A stretch of DNA of 64,000 nucleotides from Locusta migratoria (taxonomy: Eukaryota > Arthropoda > Insecta > Orthoptera > Acrididae). The notes below the pieces were generated by a model. It searched no databases. It was not told the DNA's origin and saw nothing but the letters and a program-made list of their open reading frames with translations. The stretch lies in contig CM048744.1 of NCBI GenBank assembly GCA_026315105.1, positions 972,880,221-972,944,220 of the forward strand, in the 5' to 3' direction. Below are positions 19,904-29,489 of this stretch, one piece after another; the stretch's first letter is position 1; each line of letters begins with the position of its first letter. A program made the translations under genes and the position numbers.

Positions 19904-20707
19904 TTTCGGCGTTCCCCAGGGAAGTTCCTTAGTGTCCCTGCTGTTCCTTGCCTTTATAAACGATTTACGAGACAATCTGAGTTGTTCTCTTAGACTGATC
20001 CGGAATGATGCTGTCATTTATCGGTTAGTAAAGACACCAGAAGATCAAAAACAACCGCAAAACCTATCTGCATGGTGAGAAACATGTCGACTGACCCTAA
20101 ACAATGAAAAGAGTGAAGTCGTCCATATGAGCACTAAAAGAAATCCGTTAATCTTCATTTACCTGCAAAAACAGTGAAATCTAAGAGCCGTACACTAGAA
20201 CTCATATACCTAGGAATTACGAACAACTTAAATTGGCAAGAGCACACAGTATACATCGTGGGGAATGCAAACCAAAGACTACATTTCATTGGCCGAACAC
20301 TTGCATCAGTTCTACTAAGAAACTTCCAACACTACACTTTTCCGGCCTATTTTGGAATATTGCTGCGTCATGTTAAATGCTCACAAGGTGGGAGTGACGG
20401 ATGACATTGAAAACAGAAGTGGGCAGATCGCGATACGGGGGAAAGAGTGCCACGAAAATGGATGCGCGTGTTGGGCTGGAAATCATTCAAAGAAAGGCCT
20501 TATTCGTTGAATCGTTGCGGCATGATACAGAAGGTGCACCTGGAAAGTTCTGTGAATGGTCCCATATCTTACAAAACCCGCCGGCGAGTATGTGAGGTGC
20601 ACGCGCACACACATTGGGGGTAGTGTCAATAGGCGTCCCCTATTGTGCAAAGCAATGCATTGCGACCCAGCTAACAGGATCAGCGTGAGTATTCGTGTCA
20701 TTCCAAC

Positions 20708-20848
20708 ATGGAGCAACGCGTTAGGATTAATTTTTGTTTCAAATTAGGTAAAACGATTACGGAGACGTATGGGGTGTTACTACAAGTGTTTGGAGTTGAA
20801 GCAGTGAGTAAAAGGTGTGAGTGGTTTAAACGCTGTTGCTTGTGTTAG
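20708..20848 (+). pseudogene. Mariner transposase, N-terminal fragment
   Basis: The frame starts ATG 20708 with MEQRVRINFCFKLGKT, then ITETYGVL and CEWFKRC. This is the helix-turn-helix DNA-binding N terminus of mariner transposases, whose family pattern is MEQR-x-x-IKF-C-x-KLGK...E-W-x-KRF. After about 42 residues the frame leaves homology and stops at 20846-20848, directly before the LTR-like element at 20852. The catalytic DDD region is missing. A matching C-terminal piece is found at 22710. Confidence 0.75.
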
Positions 20849-20851
20849 TGC

Positions 20852-22409
20852 TGCGAGAGTGAAGGTCGGGGTGAGAGTTTAAAATAGAGAAAATTTCATT
20901 TTTAAAACTCACAACCACCAGCTGCGAACCAAATTCTTAAACATGCAAAAACACTGGAACTGTGATTGCGACTGTTTGACTCGTTTTCTAGGGGATGATA
21001 TCACATGTTCGCAGCTTTTCTACCCTGCATATGATTAACAAAACAAATTCATAATTAAATCAAGTTCATGAGAGAAAGGGGTGTACTAACTACTATTTTT
21101 GAAACACGTGAAAGTTCACTTTATGTTGTTTATTTCACAATATTAGAACCCGGTGGCTGATACGTCTGTGCGTCGACACATTTATCAAATAAAGTTATAG
21201 CTCGTGAGCCCCCAGACAAAAATGAAAATTTGTCGCAAATTGTTTTCACACCATGTGGCTGTCTCAAACACCGTTTATGTTCGTGCCTATGCGACGACAC
21301 GTGTTACATTAACAAATCACAGTCACTTCAATTCAGTGCGATGAACACCTTGTTCCATCGGGTAAATATTCTCAAACACACAGTAGCACTCGATTCAACT
21401 TGGTGCAGTCTACGACGAGCAACCACACGTAGCGATTGCCATACACAAATCTAAAGTCACCACCTCGAGATCCACCTGCCGACTGATGCAGAGCGACGCC
21501 GCCCGGCCAGCCACACCACGTGGTCCCGCTTCATCACTTCCTGCCCCCCACGCGCGCCAAAAGCTCAACTGCCGGGGTTTTTTCCCTACGTCATCAACTT
21601 CCCCATGTGAGCTGTTCTAACAGATTTGCCAACGTACAGCGCTCAGCCAATACATTTCTAAAACTTTACTTAAAATCAAAATAATTACACTACACATTAA
21701 ACAAATATTTTCTTACGTTTTTATATTGGTATAAACATCCTTTGTACTATTTCTTATATCACAGATAAGTGATTTAACTGAATACTTCAAGATAAAATAC
21801 ACAAGATTAATTGAAAATAAAATGAGAAATAGTTAATATATTACTTTTATAAACAAACATTGCCATGCTAGTTGTGTAACTGTCTTGTCTTCGTTGGTAA
21901 TTTATTACTTTTCATTGTCAATTAAACATATTACGCCAGATGTGACTATATCAGCTAATGTATCGTTTATTTATCAACAGGCTATTTTGTAATGAGGGCC
22001 TTAAAGGTTCCTAACTGCATCGTATTACTTCAAATGCCAGTAGTATTAGAATATTTTATTTCACGCTGTGCACTGCACTGTGCCTGGCACTCGTCATTGT
22101 CCCTCTCTCCCCTCACCGGAAACGAAACTGGAAAATCCTAAGGTGGAACAAGCCACCAACGTCGGCCTGCTCGCTGGCCTCCCGTCAGCTACAAGCACAC
22201 AGCAAATCTCAACGTGGAGAATTTCTACCTATGGCCCAACTATAAATGTTGTCACCCAACTGTGTACATACATTGCTACCATAATTAATAAGGTTAAAAT
22301 TGTGTAACATTTAGTGCATTGGCATGGTCAATGTTTGCAGTGAACTTCATAATGTTTAATTATGAAATGCTATTAATTACCAATATTTCTATTGGGCGGT
22401 AATCTCACA
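20852..22409. mobile_element. 1.56-kb LTR-like element (solo LTR?), copy A
   Basis: An inverted, near-identical copy lies at 31250-32816. Ends are TGCGAGAGTGAAGG and GGTAATCTCACA (TG...CA). A 4-bp duplication GTGC flanks it (20848-20851, 22410-22413). These properties fit a solo LTR. An AATAAA lies near 21188. A short frame (22068-22307) is shared with copy B, but an extra base (GAAACT versus GAACT) shifts it upstream, so coding is doubtful. No gag or pol is present. It separates the two mariner fragments. Confidence 0.6.
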
Positions 22410-22709
22410 GTGCATAAGAATAAAACTGTTGTAGTGGTGTAGAAGTGTTACTGTACTTGACGTGTACCTGCTCAAACATAAATTCATAAAGGTCTACAGT
22501 AATTCATTAAACTATTTTGACTTAAAAGCAGTTCCTCGAATGATCACTGATAGTTAACTGCGCAATGTAACTAAAAATTGACCACCAAAATCCAATCTAA
22601 ATACTGTTCATGGAATATGGAGACTAAATTCACGTAATAAATACCTGTATTATTTCCTTTCAATGGCTAGCTCTGAAATAATATAATCTGGGCTCTGAGA
22701 CTATTTAAG
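22410..22709. other. Stretch without recognised gene
   Basis: AT-rich sequence between the LTR-like element and the mariner C-terminal piece. The central mariner catalytic region expected here is not recognisable. Confidence 0.4.
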
Positions 22710-22838
22710 GTCCAACAACTCGTGACATCATTGCTTCGTGCGATTCCACAAGAAGCGTTTGCTGATAGTTTCGTACAGCTGTATAACCGACGCCAGAAGT
22801 CTATTGTAGCCAATGGCGATTACTTTGAAGACCAGTAA
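22710..22838 (+). pseudogene. Mariner transposase, C-terminal fragment
   Basis: An open frame without an initiator Met reads LLRAIPQEAFADSFVQLYNR then RQKSIVANGDYFEDQ and a TAA at 22836-22838. The ending I-x-GDYFE is the hallmark C terminus of mariner transposases. It has the same strand and order as the N-terminal piece at 20708, so both probably come from one copy that lost its middle and received the LTR-like insertion. Confidence 0.8.
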
Positions 22839-23385
22839 AGGTATTTTGTTTGTAACACTGGTTTCCTATATTTCCTGACACCATTCACCCAACTTTTTAG
22901 ATGCATTTACTTTTTTTCCCCCATCAACCACCTCCAGCTGATGATATTTTGTTACACCCACCATATAGGGAGAAATCGAAAACTAAAAGACTTAGGTGCT
23001 TTGTATTCCCGCGCTCTTACGAAAACGATTCGATAAACTATCTTCTAGGAACTTAAATATTATTTGCAGAGTAAATATGTAAAAAATTACTGTAAAAGAA
23101 AAGCACTGCTGACTGCCACGTCGTTTCACACCCGTACAACACACATTTTTCATTCCTACTGAGTTGCGCTACAATTTTCTTTATAGTATCTACAAACACT
23201 TTTTAACACTATGTTTTTCAAAATTGAACAGAAAATCGCTGGACGTCTATTTAATTGCAAGTATAATTATTGGATTTCGATAGAAAAGCATAAATGTGTG
23301 GTGATGACGGATGAATAACCTACTAAATGTAATTGATGCTAAAATTCCTCACGGGAGTGTAGATAACTAATTCTTGTTTAGGGGG
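22839..23385. other. Stretch without recognised gene
   Basis: AT-rich. May include the mariner 3' UTR and the decayed 5' part of the Penelope-like element, but no motif is readable. A G9 run is at 23383-23391. Confidence 0.4.
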
Positions 23386-23606
23386 GGGGGTAGTATCAGT
23401 GACTATAAATACAGTTGTTTCGTAGATATGACTGGGGGAGACGCCCCATCCCCAACTATATACCCCTCTGCTTCTTCGGAAAGTGGAGTTGATTCTGACA
23501 ATAATTTAGCCAATAAGACCCTCACAAAAATATGTGGATTCTATGACAAGAAATCTTGCAACATTCTCCTAGAGAATGCAACAAGTGCGAAATCAAATAA
23601 AATGGC

Positions 23607-24089
23607 ATGGAAAATGTCAAGAGTGTAATTGTTCCGAATTATGGTAATCTATCTCAGAAAGTGGCCAACACACTAAAACCTTTTAAAGTAGAAGCTGCTT
23701 TTAAAACTAATAATACGTTACATCATAAATTACGGAATAACTTAAACCAAGAGACAGATAAATATGGCAAAGCAGGGGTTTATAAGATACAGTGTAGTAG
23801 TTGCAATGCCAACTACATTGGTGAGACCGGTAGATCGTTTAAAGTTAGGTACAAGGAACATATGGACGCCTTCCGACTTAATAATTATGACAAGTCCGCT
23901 GTAGCTAAGAATATCCGCGAAACTGGCCACCCATTAAAGCGGATTAAAGATGACCTTAAGATTTTACATAAACAGGATAAGAAAAGAAAGTTAGATCTGC
24001 TAGAACTGCTGGAGATTACAATACATAACGCTAAAAGCGACGTTTCATTAAATGAACAAGTTCAAGGTAATACATACATCTTTCTTTAA
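23607..24089 (+). CDS. Penelope-like protein, RT tail and GIY-YIG endonuclease (partial)
   Basis: The frame contains VIVPNYGNLSQKVANTLKPF (the segment after the RT palm), then the nuclease: GVYKIQCSSCNANYIGETGR, FKVRYKEHMDAFR and, later, LDLLELLEITIHN and SLNEQV. GVY corresponds to GIY and YIG is exact. CxxC between the two halves and the Arg, EH and late Glu fit Penelope-type enzymes, which nick target DNA for priming. The first Met is probably internal to a larger original ORF. The frame is intact to its stop, so this is a relatively young copy. Confidence 0.82.
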   Translation: MENVKSVIVPNYGNLSQKVANTLKPFKVEAAFKTNNTLHHKLRNNLNQETDKYGKAGVYKIQCSSCNANYIGETGRSFKVRYKEHMDAFRLNNYDKSAVAKNIRETGHPLKRIKDDLKILHKQDKKRKLDLLELLEITIHNAKSDVSLNEQVQGNTYIFL

Positions 24090-24358
24090 AAACTTTGTGG
24101 ACCTATTATAACAAAAAGAAAGTTAGATTACAATACATAACGCTAAAAGCGACGTTTCATTAAATGAACAAGTTCAAGGTAATACATACATCTTTTTTAA
24201 AAACTTTGTGGACCTATTATAACAAAAAGAAAGTTAGATCTGCTAGAACTGCTGGAGATTACAATACATAACGCTAAAAGCGACGTTTCATTAAATGAAC
24301 AAGTTCAAGGTAATACATACATCTTTTTTAAAAACTTTGTGGACCTATTATAACAAAA
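23982..24358 (+). repeat. Three tandem copies of the Penelope ORF 3' end
   Basis: A unit from AAGAAAGTTAGATCTGC to CCTATTATAACAAAA occurs at about 23985-24116, 24117-24230 and 24231-24356. The middle unit lacks 19 bp (CTGCTAGAACTGCTGGAG plus one). Units two and three lie after the stop codon and are untranslated. The near-identity means a recent duplication. Confidence 0.85.
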
Positions 24359-24670
24359 GTCATTAATTTTAAATTTCAACTCCTGTCTTACTGTGCAAAC
24401 GATTTCGTGACACCCGAGTGTACCTACTAGCTTGTGGATGATCTTTGTAATTTGGAGGTCTTGGTTCTCATGTACATACGTGCGCCCCATTCGTGTTGTT
24501 GACTCCGTGCATTTCGGTAGTGTTATGCACCGCCAGTACTGGGGTCTGATTTGAATCTTGACGAAACACAGTATGCTGAGGACCACGGTTACAAGGGAAG
24601 TAACCACATTTTCTTTTATTATGTTTTAGATTTTTATTCTCTCAGGTTTTGAGATTATTGTATAGTTTAT
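24357..24670 (+). other. Penelope 3' terminal region
   Basis: No coding frame on the plus strand; a minus-strand frame has no domain. The region continues to the hammerhead-like motif and is best read as the 3' UTR or terminal-repeat part of the element. Confidence 0.4.
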
Positions 24671-24703
24671 CTGATGATGAGGGCTTGACCCTTGAAACGC
24701 GTC
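24671..24703 (+). ncRNA. Hammerhead-ribozyme-like core in Penelope 3' region
   Basis: CTGATGA (24671-24677) is followed by AGGG/CCCT as possible stem II with loop CTTGA, then GAAAC (24694-24698) and GCGTC. This is the order of the hammerhead catalytic core. Hammerheads are established components of Penelope-like terminal repeats. I could not find convincing partners for stems I and III nearby, so activity is unproven. Confidence 0.4.
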
Positions 24704-25065
24704 ATATTTTAGTGTTTTTACACGACTTCTGTGGTTGAGCCTACTTGACAAAATAAGCAACAAGTTGTGTCTGACCCATAATATCTGGCAGCCTCTAATA
24801 GACGCTGACGCCGTTGAGACGAAGCTTGTAGGAATATAGGCGTGCACACAGATCCCTTACAAATCTGGTATACTTTCGGCGTGTCCCCGTGGGAATTCAG
24901 AAGTGGCGCGCTCGTGCTGGACTTGCTGGGGTTAACCTAACAGGTCGCCAGGCGGCTACACGATGATCGATGGGGCGGCTCGAGATTGTGGAGCCATCTG
25001 GCGGTAGCGCTCGCAACCAGAGGCGCCACCGTGTCCGATCCAGCCGTAGTGATAATGTTACAGCA

Positions 25066-25245
25066 GGGAGCTGTACTGCTTCCTCTCGCGACACACAGGG
25101 ATTCTACGTCACAAGCACACAGATTCCTGGAGTGTCCGTTCCTGCCATGAGGGTAACGCAACAGAAATGAGCTGTACCGCTTCCACTCGAGACACACGGG
25201 GATACAAACACACTGATTCTTGAAGTGTCGATTGTATGCGGTTAG
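25066..25245. repeat. Imperfect tandem duplication
   Basis: GAGCTGTACTGCTTCC...CGACACACAGGGAT at about 25069 recurs as GAGCTGTACCGCTTCC...GAGACACACGGGGAT at about 25169, about 100 bp apart. Both are followed by CACACAGATTC or CACACTGATTC, then GAGTGTCCGT or AAGTGTCGAT. The origin is unknown. Confidence 0.6.
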
Positions 25246-25249
25246 ACTT

Positions 25250-25940
25250 CATTGAAGATACCTCCCTGGGGCTCATAATAGAACTGTCAAACTATATCAT
25301 GAAAACTTAGTGTATCCATCTTGATTAGAAGTATGTTGAGACGACGGCATTGTGTTACTGTAAGAAGTGAAAAACTTTCAGCCGTTACTTTTGGACTTTA
25401 ATTACTAGTTGGAACATATTATCATAAACTAGTAAAAGACCCTGTATCAGACGATAACAATAGTTAACGACAACGTAGATGTATGGTATAAAATATTAAG
25501 TTACAAACATGACATCAGTTCATTGTAACGAAATAACTTTCAAATATTGGTCAAAGTGCGGGCAAAATTTTTATAATGCATGCATGAATTGCATGGTGAA
25601 TATGAAAGTAAGGATCTCAAATAATCGTAGTGGTTACAGATAGACTGCAAAGATAACTGCGATACGGGAGTTTCGTGTTCAAATATCCTTAGAACAATAT
25701 ATTTCTGCTTCGTGTTTTTCACAAAATTATGAACTGTCTGTCCTGTTATTGTCATAGTTCTCTTATTGTACCCTTCACAAATTTCAAACTAAACATCAGT
25801 TTTAGAATATGCGTCATGTGATAAGAACATACTCGGTAGGCCTACACTCAACAAGTTGTGAGACTTGACGCCTGGATGATAGGCAGCCACACTACTCTGT
25901 GTGTTGTACACGCTGCCGCATTTCACGGCACCACTATTAA
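25250..25940. other. Stretch without recognised gene
   Basis: AT-rich, with no domain in any frame and no recognised repeat. Confidence 0.5.
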
Positions 25941-25945
25941 CAACT

Positions 25946-26250
25946 TATATTTAAGGTTGAAAACAAACTGTTTCTGTTCTACTATATTTTTGTTTATTTA
26001 CTAACTAGTTTTCGGCTTATGAGGCCATCATCAGGTAAACTGTTGACATGCGACGATAAAGACGCTATTGCTTCGGTTCTCAAAGATGGTAAAACAAAGA
26101 TACAACTCACATCTTTGAGAACCGAAGCAATAGCGTCTTTGTCATCGCCTGTCAACAGTTTACCTGATTATGGCCTAATAAGCCGAAAACTAGTTAGTAA
26201 ATAAACAAAAAAATAGTAGGACCGAAATAGTTTTTCATCCTTAAATATGG
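25946..26250. mobile_element. Foldback element with hammerhead-like motif in both arms
   Basis: Inverted arms of about 145 bp meet near 26095. Left arm (complement) and right arm both read CTGATGATGGCC or CTGATTATGGCC, then a short A/T loop, GCCGAAAACTAG and GTAAATAAAC. Positions are 26005-26034 (minus) and 26164-26193 (plus). The outer edges TTATATTTAAGG and CCTTAAATATGG also pair. No protein coding. The motif order parallels the Penelope terminal motif at 24671. Confidence 0.72.
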
Positions 26251-26504
26251 AAGCGTTCTACCACGAAGCGACGGAAGAATCCATTTATACAAAAAGTTAA
26301 CAACTTATACTTTCACAGAGTACACGATTGTGAAACTGTCGTACTTACGTCAAAAACTATTATGTTTTCATTCATTTCTTTCACATTCATACGAATAACT
26401 AAATTGGACACGGAGACATATGTGAGTCACTCACCAAACATATGACTGCACCAATAAGCGGTGCCTACCCAGTGACTCATATAGTGCCACAAATGTCGTG
26501 TATG

Positions 26505-26696
26505 TTCAAATGTTTATATAGCTTATGGGATTAACTACGGGGTCATCAGTCCCTAAACTTACAAACTACTTATGAACTAGCTAACATTAAGGACGGCACA
26601 AATATCCATGCCCGAGGGGGGATTCGAACCCCCGATCGTAGTGGCCGTGCAGACCGTGATTGGCGCGCCGCAGTCCCTTCGGCCACCGCGGCCGGC
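26505..26696 (-). mobile_element. tRNA-derived SINE, family A
   Basis: Flanks TGTCGTGTATG (26494-26504) and TGTCGTATATG (26697-26707) form an 11-bp duplication with one mismatch. A small insertion GCTAACATTA lies in the linker between body and head. The head and B box are intact. Minus-strand frames reading AAVAEGTAARQSRS are artefacts. Confidence 0.9.
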
Positions 26697-26707
26697 TGTC
26701 GTATATG

Positions 26708-27514
26708 AACGTCTTTGCCAGTTAGACATTCTTTTGACTTGTCATTAAATATTTGCGGATCCCATTCAACAGTCACATCAGTTTGACATGTAATAAGGCA
26801 GCTGTGCTGTGCAGATGTTACACAATACATACAGAATTGAATACAGCGAACACGTACGTCAGTGACCGAACGACAGTGTATAATTTTGTGAAAAGCACAA
26901 ACAAAACATTACGGAGCACGTTGGAGAATTGAACACGTATTTCCCGCATGGCAGTCGATGACCACAAACCACAACAGTACGGCTTGGCTTGTGACACTCC
27001 CTCTCTATTGCACGGTTATCTAGCCAGCGCTTGGATCGTTCACTGGGTTTTTTTTTTTTTTTTTTTTTTTCTCTTCGCTGTTCAGTGCGGCTTCTTTCTG
27101 CTTTCATACGCGATCTGCGTTCAGCTTTTAACAGCTTCCCCACTGCGCCAACTTACCGCAATATCTAATGGGGGAAGGTGGTTTTCCCTGGTAGCTAACT
27201 GTACCTCCATTTACTAGCCGTAAGATTTGATGTGTGCCACCCGCTTCACTCGTGATTGCTGCCGCTTGATATTCGCTAGCTGTGTCATGCAATTTTGTAA
27301 CCGTTTCTCTTTAACCACTCTGTACATTATACACCGCTAGTGCTGCCACCTGCAGTGTATTAGTGGTTATTACACGTTGACGTCACTCACATAAACGCCA
27401 CTGGACCGTGTGGAAATACCAACGGTGTAGCGAGTAATTTTCATTACGGGAAAAAAGCAGTTTGATATTAATTAAGACAGAATTACTTTTTGTTACTTAG
27501 CTAGCTGGTACCAG
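26708..27514. other. Stretch without recognised gene, with T23 tract
   Basis: The T run is at 27048-27070. Frames on both strands across it are low-complexity (Phe or Lys runs). The segment 27320-27400 has CTGCCACCTGCAG but no family assignment. Confidence 0.5.
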
Positions 27515-27524
27515 TAAGTGCTTA

Positions 27525-27875
27525 CAGCCGCGGTGGAGTAGCTATTGTACTATGAATGGCTAAATCGAGGATATGCTCGGAAGGCCAAATAAAGAGAGAA
27601 AAAAAGGTGGCAGGATTATACATGAGAAATAACTAAATAAATAATAATATATGCGAAGTCGAAATGTATATATTACTTCGCCGTGGTGGAGTAGCCGAGC
27701 GGTCTAAAGCGTCTCGCTGCGGAGCACGCGGTTGCTCGCCGTGGAGGTTCGAGTCCTCCCTGGGGCATGGGTGTGTGTGTGTTGTCCTTAGGTTAGTTTA
27801 CCTAGGTTTAAGTAGTTTGTAAGCTACGGACTGATGACCACGAAGTTTGGTCCGATAGATTTACAAACATTTGAA
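27525..27875 (+). mobile_element. SINE family B interrupted in its head, composite
   Basis: A 10-bp duplication AAGTGCTTAC flanks the unit (27515-27524 and about 27876-27885). It starts with the SINE head AGCCGCGGTGGAGTAGC, is then broken by about 140 bp of foreign AT-rich sequence, and resumes with CCGTGGTGGAGTAGCCGAGC and a complete family B SINE. The repeated CGYGGTGGAGTAGC on both sides of the foreign piece looks like a second, 14-15 bp target duplication, meaning an insertion into the SINE head. The foreign piece shares CTAAATAAATAATAATATAT with 32.97 kb. Confidence 0.75.
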
Positions 27876-27885
27876 CATTTTTGAA

Positions 27886-28420
27886 GTGCTTACACAACAA
27901 AAATCATGAGTTAATTTATTCGTTGCTTCTGAATCCCTATCGTCAAAGACGACTTACATAGAATAACGTCCTAAAACAATGATTGTTAATATCTGCATAT
28001 CAATTATCGATGTTCAAATGATAGTTCAATCTTGGAGAAAGTGTTTTGTGCCAAAAGGAAACTGTTAAAAAAAAAAAAAATACGAAGTACCATCCTTCTG
28101 GAAGGACGTCAGGTACCCTTCGCCACGAACCATACGGTGGCTTACAAAAGGTAGTCCATGTATCAGTCAGGGTACAAGCTACCAAATTACATTGATATCC
28201 GTCCACTTCCGCGCAAAGGTGTAAGAATTGTAAAGCAGCCTACACCTGCACGATGCGCAGTTACTTTTAGTACGCCTGTAAGTCTATGACCTTCGCGCTA
28301 GTGCAAGCAATGAGCTGACGAAGTTTTATCGCAATCGGATGTACGGTATGGCCCTGCATAACAAAAAAGACAAACAAACACTAATTTTTAATATATGAGA
28401 TAAAAATCATTTCGATAGAT
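27886..28420. repeat. Segment shared with 31.18 and 32.83 kb
   Basis: GAATCCCTATCGTCAAAGAC and AACAATGATTGTTAATATCT match the left flank of LTR-like copy B. CACCATCCTTCTGGAAGGAC-type sequence matches its right flank (32908). This is therefore a dispersed element of unknown class. Copy B inserted into another copy. Confidence 0.5.
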
Positions 28421-28424
28421 TTAT

Positions 28425-28940
28425 TTGTATATAACGGACACATGGCAACAGGAATGGGAGGCCTGCGAAAAAAGACATAGACCATATATACTACTACCAG
28501 ACATTAGAGAAACGGTTGAAGCATATCGTGCCCAGCCGCGGTATCGTTCACTTCCTTACATGGTCCATATCCCACTCACCTGTTCCGAATGGAACTGGAC
28601 GACACCAACACTTGCACCTGCCGAAACACCGAAGGCTTCCCTGAACACATCGTCTTACTCTGCTACGATACACACATGTCAGTCACACACAGCAGCTTGA
28701 CTTTATAACACACGATACATGACATAATAAGAAACGAACAAGACTGGACACAACTCAACACACTAGCAGACAAGATATCCAAAGCGACCTACGAAGAATA
28801 CAAAAGGACAAGGCCCTGCATGAGACGTGCCCATGTGCCCCTCAGAGTGGACAGGTGTAGTTGGGAACAAAGAGACGAGGAAGAAGGCGAAGAAACTTTC
28901 ATAAATGAAGGAAGTGTCACCGATGAGACTCAAGATTGAC
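28425..28940 (+). pseudogene. LINE ORF2 C-terminal zinc-finger remnant
   Basis: One frame gives TWQQEWEACEKRHRPYILLP. After a frameshift comes LDDTNTCTCRNTEGFPEHIV then LLCYD. C-x-C-x8-H-x4-C is the C-terminal zinc knuckle of R1/I/Jockey-type LINE polyproteins, which binds template RNA. It continues with WTQLNTLADKISKATYEEYK to a TGA near 28938. RT and endonuclease are absent. Confidence 0.6.
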
Positions 28941-29029
28941 AGGGGAGCAATCTCCCACTGTCATCAACCCAAACCAGGCCTTCTTTACATTAATATGGAC
29001 ACTAACACCTGAGATGCAAGAAAGAAAAA

Positions 29030-29489
29030 ACAATATAAAGGAAAGAGACTAATATCACCAAAACCATGGAAACTGTGCTGGGTGATCAGTGGCTTGAAGG
29101 AAACATTCCAAGGTACTCAACGCCCAGCACGGTACAATGCAGCTAACCACAAGGACAGAAAACCCCATATATATTATTCCTTTCTTCCCTTTTACATTGT
29201 TTAGCCCAAAATTAAAATTATCAAATTTCATAATACATTGAATAACAACCTTACACATATGTATAACAACCTTGTAACCAATCATGTTTTTATGTTCTCC
29301 AATTATTGTAAAATGCACGAATTGTAATTTGTTATATTATAATTGTAGCAACAACTGTAAGCACTTGTATATATGTACTTTCTCCATGCTTTTACTTTAG
29401 TTTTCCTTCTTATTTCTATTTATCTTAAATACTCAAATTATGTAACATTAATGAAGTAATGTAAAACAAATGTACATCCTTCCTTATAT
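29030..29489. other. AT-rich stretch without recognised gene
   Basis: Probably the 3' UTR of the preceding LINE remnant plus unique DNA. An 87-codon minus-strand frame shows no domain. Confidence 0.4.

Larger units (their letters stand above)
17660..20545 (+). mobile_element. Jockey/CR1-group LINE interrupted by another LINE
   Basis: The piece 17660-17703 (TAGCTCTTTACTCACACGAA...) and the piece 19904-20545 (CGTTCCCCAGGGAAG, then the RT C-terminal region with AYFGILLRHVKC-like residues) both match the continuous copy at 44.7-45.7 kb. The intervening 2.2 kb is an oppositely oriented LINE. About 190 bp of the host LINE that would join the two pieces is absent, so the insertion was accompanied by a deletion or template loss. 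Many stops show it is dead. Confidence 0.75.
23386..24720 (+). mobile_element. Penelope-like retroelement, 3' portion
   Basis: Contains the end of the reverse transcriptase region, a complete GIY-YIG endonuclease, a tandemly repeated C-terminal segment, and a 3' terminal region with a hammerhead-like motif at 24671. Penelope-like elements combine an RT related to telomerase with a GIY-YIG nuclease, and their long terminal repeats are known to carry hammerhead ribozymes. The 5' two thirds (main RT) is absent, so the copy is defective. Confidence 0.75.

Noticed and set aside
17894..20017. Full 707-codon reading of the LINE frame
   Set aside because: The first 57 codons are antisense to the neighbouring LINE and SINE-like sequence; only the part from the Met at 19846 is LINE protein.
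24897..25197. Overlapping 86-, 65- and 66-codon frames
   Set aside because: Arg/Ser-rich translations of a GC-rich segment on both strands, without a domain.
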